9,708 nt of DNA, taken from an uncultured Selenomonas sp. (GTDB taxonomy: Bacteria > Bacillota > Negativicutes > Selenomonadales > Selenomonadaceae). The DNA is taken from positions 1-9,708 of the forward strand of contig CALJPB010000307.1 of assembly GCA_937981305.1 (NCBI GenBank), read 5' to 3'. The notes beneath the pieces are model-generated. The model searched no databases. It was not told the DNA's origin and saw only the letters and a list, made by a program, of their open reading frames with translations. Below are positions 1 through 6,265 of this stretch, piece after piece; the first letter of the stretch is position 1; every line of letters starts with the position of its first letter. The position numbers and the translations under genes were made by a program.

Positions 1-1125
1 AGTTCATCGAGCCTCGTCCTCCTTTGGCTGAATTGGCCCGTTTTTTGGTGGCATATGGAACTTGTTTCCTGCTACCTTATTCCTGTGACATCATACTCGC
101 TTGTCTATCGGGTCATTGATGATGCGTACAAGAAGAAAGTCCTAAAGACGGCGTTTGTTTTCATTGGGATTTTTGTGCTTGCCATCCTGTTGGAGTTCGC
201 CGGACAGAGCGGTCTGTATGTGATGCGGTTCTTCTTCTATCCGGCGCTGCTCGTCTGCGGTCTCATGGTGGGGTATTGGCTCTATGAATGCCACAAAAGC
301 GGGAATACGCGCTGCCGTCCGCTGCTCATCGCGTTCGGAACGCTCTCGTCGCTCGCCGTGGTCGACGGATTTTCGTTCCAGTATCGCGTCTTCGAGTGGC
401 ATACCTATCTTGTTCCGTTTGGCATCTACACGATCGGTTTCTTTATCGTTCAGCTGATCTTGGAGCGTGCGGAGCACGAGCGCTATCTCGCGGAGCTCTC
501 CGTCAGCCTCGAAAACGAGGTCAGTGCGGTGACGCGGCAGATGGAGGTCGATCCTCTCACCGGTGCATTTAACCGCAATAAATTTCCTGGAGCGACGCGT
601 GACTTTATGCGGATCTCCCTTGAGATCAAGGAACCGTTCTCCCTCATCATGTTCGACATCGACCATTTCAAGAAGATCAACGACACCTATGGACACGATG
701 TCGGCGACGTGGTGCTCGTCGGCTTTGCACAGACGATCAGCAACTTCCTCGACCGCCGCCACGTCCTCATCCGCTGGGGCGGCGAGGAGTTTATCCTCCT
801 CTGCCTCCACTATGACGGGGCGGAGGCGGAGGCGTTCGCGAACAAGATCCGCGAGGCGGTTTCCGAGGCGCATATCCATCCCTCGGATCAGGTGACGTGC
901 AGCGGCGGTGTGGCGGTCTGGTACGGCACGGAGTCGGATACGGCGGAGCTCATGGTAAAGCGTGCGGATACGGGGCTTTACCAGTCCAAGGAAAACGGGC
1001 GCAACCGCATCACCTGTGAGCCGGATTGGAAAAAACATATGCCCAAACGCCGTCCGAAGCCGAAGGAAAAACCGCTTGCAGGTGACCACACGGAGGATAC
1101 GGCGACGGGAGGCCGGGATCACTGA
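1..1125 (+). CDS. Membrane-bound diguanylate cyclase (GGDEF), 5' end outside window
   Basis: Predicted to make cyclic di-GMP from two GTP at the inner face of the membrane. The reading frame is open from base 1, and the codons before the first ATG (55) encode a hydrophobic stretch rich in Leu and Trp. The gene therefore most likely starts upstream and is cut by the window edge. Counting from the Met at 55, four hydrophobic segments lie near residues 30-50, 59-79, 89-108 and 117-136. A charged, coiled-coil-like linker (137-163) and a GGDEF domain (about 164-320) follow. Visible motifs are DPLTG (166-170), FDIDHFKKIND (200-210, with metal-binding Asp201) and the active-site GGEEF (242-246). The inhibitory RxxD site, expected nine residues before GGEEF, is replaced by DRRH, so classical product inhibition is probably absent. 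The protein ends in a basic Lys/Pro/Arg tail. The membrane part resembles multi-TM sensor modules such as 7TMR-DISM, but I cannot assign the family or the signal. Confidence 0.9.
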   Translation, partial: SSSSLVLLWLNWPVFWWHMELVSCYLIPVTSYSLVYRVIDDAYKKKVLKTAFVFIGIFVLAILLEFAGQSGLYVMRFFFYPALLVCGLMVGYWLYECHKSGNTRCRPLLIAFGTLSSLAVVDGFSFQYRVFEWHTYLVPFGIYTIGFFIVQLILERAEHERYLAELSVSLENEVSAVTRQMEVDPLTGAFNRNKFPGATRDFMRISLEIKEPFSLIMFDIDHFKKINDTYGHDVGDVVLVGFAQTISNFLDRRHVLIRWGGEEFILLCLHYDGAEAEAFANKIREAVSEAHIHPSDQVTCSGGVAVWYGTESDTAELMVKRADTGLYQSKENGRNRITCEPDWKKHMPKRRPKPKEKPLAGDHTEDTATGGRDH

Positions 1126-1126
1126 G

Positions 1127-1166
1127 GAAAATTTTTCTTGCGTGAAGCGTGATCTTATGCTATAGT
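1127..1166 (+). promoter_or_regulatory. Strong sigma-A promoter for rplS with UP-like element
   Basis: The -35 box is TTGCGT (1138-1143), followed by a 17-bp spacer and the -10 box TATAGT (1161-1166), which is preceded by TGC to give an extended -10. An A/T tract (1127-1136, GAAAATTTTT) directly abuts the -35 box where a proximal UP element would lie. The predicted start is near 1171-1173. Several strength-promoting elements together suit a ribosomal protein gene. The promoter begins two bases after the stop codon of the cyclase gene, with no terminator between them, so some read-through from upstream is possible. Confidence 0.8.
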
Positions 1167-1172
1167 CACTAA

Positions 1173-1241
1173 GTATGTGTGTGGATGGTCCGCTGGGCGG
1201 CATGAGCCGGCTATGAACGTCCGAGCGAAGGAGGAAAACAT
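1173..1241 (+). promoter_or_regulatory. Structured 5' leader of rplS, candidate L19 autoregulatory leader
   Basis: The predicted untranslated leader is about 70 nt. Its middle can fold into a closed element: GGATG (1183-1187) pairs with CGTCC (1218-1222), and inside it CGGC (1198-1201) pairs with GCCG (1206-1209) around an ATGA tetraloop. The ribosome binding site AAGGAGG (1228-1234) follows at once, 7 nt before the start codon. Small hairpin leaders that let L19 repress its own mRNA are known in Firmicutes (Rfam L19 leader). The size and position agree with this. I identified it by folding by eye, not by matching the family consensus. Confidence 0.4.
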
Positions 1242-1583
1242 ATGAATATCATCGAGATCCTTGAGAAGGAGCAGCTTCGCTCCGACATCCCGAAGTTTGC
1301 GCCGGGCGATACGGTTCGCGTTCATGCGCGCATCGTCGAGGGCACGCGCGAGCGCATTCAGGTGTTCGAGGGCGTGGTCATCGCGCGTCAGGGGTCGGGC
1401 GTTCGTGAGACGTTTACGGTGCGCCGCATCGCGTCCGGTGTCGGCGTGGAGCGTCTCTTCCCCGTACACTCCCCGCGCATTGCAAAGATCGAGGTGACGC
1501 GCCGCGGTATCGTCCGCCGTGCGAAGCTCTACTATCTGCGCGGACTCACGGGCAAGGCGGCTCGTATTCGGGAAAAGCGCTAA
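1242..1583 (+). CDS. rplS: 50S ribosomal protein L19
   Basis: A structural protein of the large ribosomal subunit that sits at the interface with the 30S subunit. The 113-residue product is the normal length and shows typical L19 features: an N-terminal helix ([13 protein letters not shown]), [16 protein letters not shown] (19-34), the core [16 protein letters not shown], and the C-terminal [19 protein letters not shown] with many Arg and Lys for rRNA contact. The start is fixed by AAGGAGG seven bases upstream. It has its own promoter and terminator and so looks monocistronic here. In many Firmicutes rplS follows trmD; here a c-di-GMP gene precedes it. Confidence 0.98.
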   Translation: MNIIEILEKEQLRSDIPKFAPGDTVRVHARIVEGTRERIQVFEGVVIARQGSGVRETFTVRRIASGVGVERLFPVHSPRIAKIEVTRRGIVRRAKLYYLRGLTGKAARIREKR

Positions 1584-1594
1584 CTGTACGATGG

Positions 1595-1625
1595 ATAGGG
1601 ACTGCTGCGGCAGTCCCTATTTTTG
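1595..1625 (+). terminator. Rho-independent terminator of rplS
   Basis: A perfect 11-bp stem, ATAGGGACTGC (1595-1605) with GCAGTCCCTAT (1610-1620), has a TGCG loop and is followed by a T run (1620-1624). It lies 12 bp after the rplS stop. Its core shares 18 nt with the terminator at 8502-8535, in the opposite orientation. Confidence 0.92.
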
Positions 1626-1654
1626 CTGTATTCGTCATATGAGAGGAGGAGTTT

Positions 1655-2182
1655 ATGGAAAAGGAAAGATCAACCGCCGAGGAGATCAAGGATTGGGTGG
1701 TCTCCATTGTCATTGCTGTCGCGCTCGCCATGTTCATTCGCACCTTTATCGTGGAACTCTACGTTGTGGACGGTCCATCGATGCGCCCGACCCTTGAGTC
1801 GGAGGAGCGTCTCGTCGTCAATAAGTTCATCTATCGCTTCCGTCCGCCGGAGAAGGGGGAAGTCCTCGTCTTTCAGTATCCGCGCGACCCGAGCCGCGAC
1901 TTCATCAAGCGCGTGATCGCAACGCCGGGCGATACGATCGAGATCCGCGAGGGCCGCGTGCTCGTCAACGATCAGCTGCTCACGGAGGACTACATCCTCG
2001 AAAAAACGCGCAGCGAGTACCCGAAGTCGACCGTCCCCGAGGGGCGTATCTTTGTCATGGGTGACAACCGCAACAACTCCGAGGACAGCCGCTTTGCCGA
2101 TGTCGGCTTTGTGCCGTACGATCTCATCAAGGGCAAGGCGCTCCTTGTGTTCTGGCCGATTTCACAGTATAAGACGCTCTGA
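1655..2182 (+). CDS. lepB: Type I signal peptidase
   Basis: Cleaves signal peptides from exported proteins on the outer face of the cytoplasmic membrane. The 175-residue product is the short Gram-positive-type form. It has one N-terminal membrane anchor (about 15-33) and then the conserved boxes. GPSMRPTL carries the nucleophile Ser42, KRVIATPGD carries the general base Lys85, and GDNRNNSEDSR (136-146) is the C-terminal box. The start is set by AGGAGG (1644-1649), five bases upstream. The next gene, xth, begins 12 bp after the stop, and prfC follows, so this is probably the first gene of a three-gene transcript. Only about 20 bp separate the rplS terminator from the ribosome binding site, too little for an ordinary promoter. 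Two exported proteins encoded nearby on the minus strand (signal peptides at 6252 and 5641) are plausible substrates, but so is any secreted protein. Confidence 0.97.
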   Translation: MEKERSTAEEIKDWVVSIVIAVALAMFIRTFIVELYVVDGPSMRPTLESEERLVVNKFIYRFRPPEKGEVLVFQYPRDPSRDFIKRVIATPGDTIEIREGRVLVNDQLLTEDYILEKTRSEYPKSTVPEGRIFVMGDNRNNSEDSRFADVGFVPYDLIKGKALLVFWPISQYKTL

Positions 2183-2194
2183 CGGAGGAACAAT

Positions 2195-2947
2195 ATGCGT
2201 TTTGTATCATGGAATGTCAACGGACTGCGTGCCGCGCTCAAAAAGGGCTTTATGGAGTCCTTCAAGGATCTGGATGCCGATGCCTTCTGCCTACAGGAGA
2301 CAAAGATGCAGGAGGGGCAGGCGATCCTCGACCTGCCCGGCTATGAGCAGTATTTTTACAGTGCGGAGAAAAAGGGCTACTCCGGCACGGCGATCTTTAC
2401 ACGGATCGAGCCTCTTTCCGTCAATTACGGGATTGGAACCCCGGAGCACGACCACGAGGGGCGCGTTATCACGATGGAGTATGAAGATCTCTATCTCGTC
2501 ACCGTCTACACGCCGAACTCGAAGAACGCGCTCGCACGTCTCGACTACCGCATGGTCTGGGAGGATGCCTTCCGTGCGTTCCTGCTTGACCTGCGTGCGA
2601 AAAAGCCCGTGGTCGTCTGCGGCGATCTCAACGTCGCACACACGGAGATCGATCTCAAGAATCCGAAGAGCAACCGGCGCAATGCGGGCTTTACGGACGA
2701 GGAGCGCGGGAAATTCACGGAGTTGCTGAACGCGGGCTTTGTCGATACTTTCCGTGCGCTCTATCCCGATGTGACGGGCGCGTATACATGGTGGTCGTAC
2801 CTGCGCCACGCGCGCGAGACGAACGCGGGGTGGCGCATTGACTACTTCCTCGTCTCGGAGGAGCTGAAGGATCGCATCGCGGCGGCAGAGATCCATGCGG
2901 ATGTATTCGGGAGCGACCACTGCCCCGTATCATTGACGTTGAAATAG
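2195..2947 (+). CDS. xth: Exodeoxyribonuclease III / AP endonuclease (ExoA/XthA family)
   Basis: A cytoplasmic DNA repair enzyme that nicks 5' of abasic sites and removes 3' blocking groups in base excision repair, and also acts as a 3'-5' exonuclease on duplex DNA. The 250-residue product is the usual length. The endonuclease/exonuclease/phosphatase fold motifs are all present: WNVNGLRA (Asn7), LQETK (Glu35), VYTPNS (Tyr105), GDLNVAH (Asp144, Asn146), WRIDYF (Asp216) and GSDHCPV (Asp241, His242). These cover the metal ligand and catalytic set, so the enzyme should be active. The start is supported by GGAGG (2184-2188). The gene sits 12 bp after lepB and 8 bp before prfC, implying co-transcription. 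Confidence 0.96.
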   Translation: MRFVSWNVNGLRAALKKGFMESFKDLDADAFCLQETKMQEGQAILDLPGYEQYFYSAEKKGYSGTAIFTRIEPLSVNYGIGTPEHDHEGRVITMEYEDLYLVTVYTPNSKNALARLDYRMVWEDAFRAFLLDLRAKKPVVVCGDLNVAHTEIDLKNPKSNRRNAGFTDEERGKFTELLNAGFVDTFRALYPDVTGAYTWWSYLRHARETNAGWRIDYFLVSEELKDRIAAAEIHADVFGSDHCPVSLTLK

Positions 2948-2955
2948 GGGAGACT

Positions 2956-4581
2956 ATGGCAGAATTGAAAGCAGAACTCGCGCGCGAAATCGCAAAACGG
3001 CGCACCTTTGCCATCATCTCACATCCGGACGCGGGTAAGACGACGCTGACCGAGAAATTGCTCCTCTACGGCGGGGCGATTCACCTCGCCGGCTCGATCA
3101 AGTCGCGAAAGACACAGCGGCACGCCGTCTCCGACTGGATGGAGATCGAAAAGCAGCGCGGCATCTCTGTCACGTCCTCCGTGCTCCAGTTTGACTATGA
3201 CGGCTATCGCATCAACATCCTCGATACCCCGGGGCATCAGGACTTTAGCGAGGACACCTACCGAACGCTGATGGCGGTGGACAGTGCCGTCATGATTATC
3301 GACGCGGCGAAGGGCGTTGAGGCGCAGACGCGCAAGCTCTTCCGCGTCTGCCGTCAGCGCGGCATCCCCATCTTTACCTTTGTCAACAAGCTCGACCGCT
3401 TCGGCAAGGCACCGCTCGATCTGATGGATGAGCTGGAGACGGTGCTCGGCATCCGTTCGTATCCGATGAACTGGCCGATCGGCACGGACGGGACGTATCG
3501 CGGCGTGTATGACCGCGAGAAGAACCGCATCGAGCTCTTTGCCGAGGATGTGACGCACGGGCAGGAGACGCGCGTCTCCGAGGTGTTCGAGATGGACGAT
3601 CCCGCGTGGGTGGAGCGCGTCGGCGAGGAAGCTGCCGCTGCCCTCCACGACGACATCGAGCTGCTGCGCGACGCGGGCGAGGAGTTCGACCGTGCAGCGG
3701 TGGATGCGGGCGAACTCACGCCCATGTTCTTCGGCTCGGCGATGACGAACTTCGGCGTGCAGAACTTCCTTGAGGAGTACATCCGTCTCGCACCGACACC
3801 TGCGCCGCGTATGTCCTCAGCGGGCATGATCGCGCCGGATGATGAGCAGTTCTCGGGATTCGTCTTTAAGATCCAGGCGAATATGAACCCCGCGCATCGC
3901 GACCGCCTTGCCTTCATCCGCATCTCCTCGGGCAAGTTTGACCGAAACATGAGCGTCTGGCACGCGCCCTCGGGCAAGCTCATCAAGCTCGCGCAGCCGC
4001 AGCAGTTCCTCGCGCAGGATCGCCAGATCATCGACACGGCGTATCCCGGCGACATCGTCGGACTCTTCGACCCGGGGGTATTCGGTATCGGGGATACGCT
4101 CTGCGACCCCACGCACAAGTTCAAGTTCGAGGACTTCCCCGTGTTCCCTCCCGAGCGTTTTGCACGCGTTGCAGCGAAGGACACGATGAAGCGCAAGCAG
4201 TTCGTCAAGGGCATCGAACAGCTCACGCAGGAGGGGGCAATCCAGCTCTTCGAGCAGGTCGGTGCAGGGCTGGACAGCTACATTGTCGGCACGGTCGGCA
4301 CGCTCCAGTTCGAGGTGCTCGAGTACCGTCTGAAGAACGAGTACAACACGGAGATCACCATGCAGATGCAGCCGTTCGAGACGGCACGCTGGCTTGCGTT
4401 CCCCGACGGGCGCACAATCACACCTTCCGATCTGCGCGGTGCGGATCGAGGTATGTTCGTTCATGACAGGAACGGCAATCCCGTCCTCCTCGTGAGCAAC
4501 GAGTGGGCTCTCGGCTGGATTCGCGAGAACAACCCCGATCTGCAGCTCGGACAGGTACCGTTCGACCGCAGAGAGGCATGA
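2956..4581 (+). CDS. prfC: Peptide chain release factor 3 (RF3), GTPase
   Basis: A translational GTPase that recycles RF1/RF2 from the ribosome after peptide release. The 541-residue protein is close to the usual length of about 530. G-domain motifs are clear: P-loop HPDAGKTT (23-30), G2 region QRGISVTSS (67-75), G3 DTPGHQDF (90-97) and G4 NKLD (144-147). The segment SIKSRKTQRHAVSDWMEIEK (47-66) is typical of RF3 rather than EF-G. Domain II and the RF3-specific C-terminal domain follow; KIQANMNPAHRDRLAFIRI lies in domain II. The start has a GGGGAG ribosome binding site just upstream that overlaps the end of xth. It is the last gene of the lepB-xth-prfC cluster and is followed directly by a strong hairpin. 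Confidence 0.97.
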   Translation: MAELKAELAREIAKRRTFAIISHPDAGKTTLTEKLLLYGGAIHLAGSIKSRKTQRHAVSDWMEIEKQRGISVTSSVLQFDYDGYRINILDTPGHQDFSEDTYRTLMAVDSAVMIIDAAKGVEAQTRKLFRVCRQRGIPIFTFVNKLDRFGKAPLDLMDELETVLGIRSYPMNWPIGTDGTYRGVYDREKNRIELFAEDVTHGQETRVSEVFEMDDPAWVERVGEEAAAALHDDIELLRDAGEEFDRAAVDAGELTPMFFGSAMTNFGVQNFLEEYIRLAPTPAPRMSSAGMIAPDDEQFSGFVFKIQANMNPAHRDRLAFIRISSGKFDRNMSVWHAPSGKLIKLAQPQQFLAQDRQIIDTAYPGDIVGLFDPGVFGIGDTLCDPTHKFKFEDFPVFPPERFARVAAKDTMKRKQFVKGIEQLTQEGAIQLFEQVGAGLDSYIVGTVGTLQFEVLEYRLKNEYNTEITMQMQPFETARWLAFPDGRTITPSDLRGADRGMFVHDRNGNPVLLVSNEWALGWIRENNPDLQLGQVPFDRREA

Positions 4582-4585
4582 TAGA

Positions 4586-4629
4586 AAACAAGCGGGAGAT
4601 ATTGTCGCAGTGGCAATATCTCCCGCTTT
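4586..4629. terminator. Bidirectional terminator between prfC and the convergent hydrolase operon
   Basis: A perfect 15-bp stem, AAGCGGGAGATATTG (4590-4604) with CAATATCTCCCGCTT (4614-4628), encloses a 9-nt loop. It lies 9 bp after the prfC stop and 9 bp after the stop of the minus-strand hydrolase gene. On the minus strand the stem is followed by a good T tract (complement of 4583-4591). On the plus strand the tail is short (TTTC). It probably ends both converging transcripts, and more efficiently the minus-strand one. Confidence 0.9.
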
Positions 4630-4636
4630 CGTATGA

Positions 4637-5641
4637 TTATGGTAGTTCGTTCATATACCGATTCACAAAGTCCCGCACCTCCTCAAGTGCAGCGATACTC
4701 TCCGCGAGTTCGGGCAGGACGAGGGGGAAGACGTGGGGCATTTCAGGGTAGACGGTGAATGTCACAGACGTTCCGTCCGCCTTCGCCTTTTTCGCAAGCT
4801 GTTCGTCCTCCGTCATCAGGAGGTCGTAGCCGCCCGTCTGGATCATCATCGGCGGCAGTTCGCTGAGATCGGCGTGAATCGGGGAAAGGCGCGGATCGTC
4901 GAGCGGGAGACTGCCGGCGTAGGGCGGTGTTTTGCGCAAATGGGGCGCAAACGGTGTGCCTTCACCGAGCACCTTGTCCTTGGTCAAGTTTGCCGTGCGT
5001 GACGTGCCGTCCTTGTGCTCGAAGTCCGCCCATGGTGAGAGGAGGATGAGTGCGGCGGGCTGCGGCAATCCCTTGTCTCGCAGGTGGATCGCAAGTGCCA
5101 CGGCGAGATTGCCGCCCGCAGAGTCGCCAAAGATGATGATATCTGAGGGGCGTGTCCCGCGTGCAAGGAGTCCCCGATAGACCGTCGCCGCATCCTCAAG
5201 TGCAGCCGGATAGCGATGGAGCGGTGCGTGTCGGTAGTCCACACAGTATATTTCGCGTGCGTTTGTACACTCCGCCTGACGCACGGCAAACGTGCGGTAG
5301 AGATCCGTGAGTCCGCTCATATAGGCACCGCCGTGGAGTTGGAGCACAATCCTCTTGGTGGTTGGATTCGGTGGCGCAAGGCACTCGACCGGAACGTTTC
5401 CGATGGAGGTCTTTTCATATGACCAGCCCTCGGGTGCTGTGAACGGCGCAGGTTTTCTGTCCTCGGGCGGGTAGTAGAGTGCGTCCATCTGCGTCTTGAT
5501 GTACGCCTGTTTCGCTTCGCTTGTGAGGACGATGCCGCGCACCTCGGGGACAGCAGATATTTCACCAAATCCACAGTGTGGAAGGACGGCAAGCCCAAGG
5601 ATAAGGGCGGCAGCACCGATATATCGCTTCCATGTGTTCAT
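4637..5641 (-). CDS. Exported alpha/beta hydrolase, hormone-sensitive-lipase (GDSAG) type esterase
   Basis: Probably a carboxylesterase acting on short acyl esters outside the cytoplasm; the substrate is unknown. I chose the start at 5641, giving 334 residues. It yields an N-terminal signal (MNTWKRYIGAAALILGLAV) and overlaps the preceding gene's stop as ATGA, whereas an in-frame ATG at 5683 would run 46 bp into that gene and add a non-signal leader. Numbered from 5641, the oxyanion-hole motif HGG is at 103-105, the nucleophile elbow GDSAGG has Ser174, the likely acid is Asp273 (GGYDLL) and the likely base is His303 (EMPHVF). This is the complete triad of the HSL/abhydrolase_3 family. The Cys near the signal end lies in LPHC, not a proper lipobox, so a lipoprotein is unlikely. 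It is the last gene of the rclA-like operon. Confidence 0.88.
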   Translation of the reverse strand: MNTWKRYIGAAALILGLAVLPHCGFGEISAVPEVRGIVLTSEAKQAYIKTQMDALYYPPEDRKPAPFTAPEGWSYEKTSIGNVPVECLAPPNPTTKRIVLQLHGGAYMSGLTDLYRTFAVRQAECTNAREIYCVDYRHAPLHRYPAALEDAATVYRGLLARGTRPSDIIIFGDSAGGNLAVALAIHLRDKGLPQPAALILLSPWADFEHKDGTSRTANLTKDKVLGEGTPFAPHLRKTPPYAGSLPLDDPRLSPIHADLSELPPMMIQTGGYDLLMTEDEQLAKKAKADGTSVTFTVYPEMPHVFPLVLPELAESIAALEEVRDFVNRYMNELP

Positions 5642-6252
5642 GGCATCTGTTTCTCGCCTGTGGCAAACGCCTCGTCTGCCCAAGTGAGGAGAGCATCCTC
5701 GATGCCCTCCTCATGTTCGTTCAGCGTCTGCCCTTCCGATGTGATGTAGAGGCTGCGTCCGTCCGCATAGGCGACGAGGATGCTGTAGGCGGGATTCGTC
5801 ACGGTCTCCGCGCGTGCGCCGTAGTCGTTCTCGGCGGTGAGGTTCTGTGCGGCAATGACCGCGCGAAGGCGCGCCGCAAGGTCGGGTGTCCACGGGATGT
5901 AACGCTCGCGGATGTCCAGACGACGGCCGTTTGTGAACTCTTTCGCTACAAATTCGGCGAGACAGGGGATGAGGGCGTCCGGATTCAGCCCTCGTTCTGC
6001 GATTTCCTCCGCCGAGAATGCGTCCTTGACAAAACCGTCAATCTGCCAGATCATGCGCATGAGTGTGCCGTCTGCGACGGGGTGGCGGAACTCCATTGTC
6101 AGCTGCCGAATTTCGGTGTGCTCGGACGGGGCAATTCGTGTCGGCTGCATGGGCGCTGCTTCGGGGGCAGCCGCCGCTTCCGCACCGAGAAAGAGCAGCG
6201 GGACGAATATGGCGGCGAAGCAGTACCGCGCCGCTTTGTGCGCGAATGTCAT
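5638..6252 (-). CDS. Exported protein of unknown function
   Basis: I do not recognise the family. The 204-residue product begins with a clear signal peptide: basic MTFAHKAARY, a hydrophobic core CFAAIFVPLLFLGA, then an Ala-rich cleavage region with likely cleavage near residues 26-29. The mature part is Pro/Ala-rich to about residue 40, then a mixed helical and strand domain without membrane segments. It has one Cys (in IPCLAEF) and an acidic C-terminal helix (EEGIEDALLTWADEAF). No catalytic motif is evident. The start is supported by AAAAGGAGA (minus strand, about 6259-6267), which overlaps the stop of the upstream reductase gene 13 bp away. The gene overlaps the hydrolase start by 4 bp (ATGA), so the two exported proteins are probably made by coupled translation and may work together. 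Confidence 0.85.
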   Translation of the reverse strand: MTFAHKAARYCFAAIFVPLLFLGAEAAAAPEAAPMQPTRIAPSEHTEIRQLTMEFRHPVADGTLMRMIWQIDGFVKDAFSAEEIAERGLNPDALIPCLAEFVAKEFTNGRRLDIRERYIPWTPDLAARLRAVIAAQNLTAENDYGARAETVTNPAYSILVAYADGRSLYITSEGQTLNEHEEGIEDALLTWADEAFATGEKQMP

Positions 6253-6265
6253 CGTCGTCTCCTTT

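Noticed and set aside
142..1203. Long minus-strand open frame (353 codons) opposite the cyclase gene
   Set aside because: It is Arg/His/Asp-rich in the way reverse frames of GC-rich genes are, has no family resemblance, and overlaps both the well-supported GGDEF gene and the rplS promoter.
3019..4464. Several minus-strand open frames opposite prfC
   Set aside because: prfC has all GTPase motifs in frame. The opposite frames are low-complexity mirror translations without ribosome binding sites of note.
5540..5641. Hydrolase as a lipoprotein
   Set aside because: The Cys near the signal end is preceded by LPH, which does not fit the lipobox (small residues at -1 and -3 region).
4637..5683. Longer start for the hydrolase at 5683
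   Set aside because: It would overlap the preceding gene by 46 bp and bury the signal peptide behind 14 residues; the start at 5641 gives a proper signal and an ATGA overlap.
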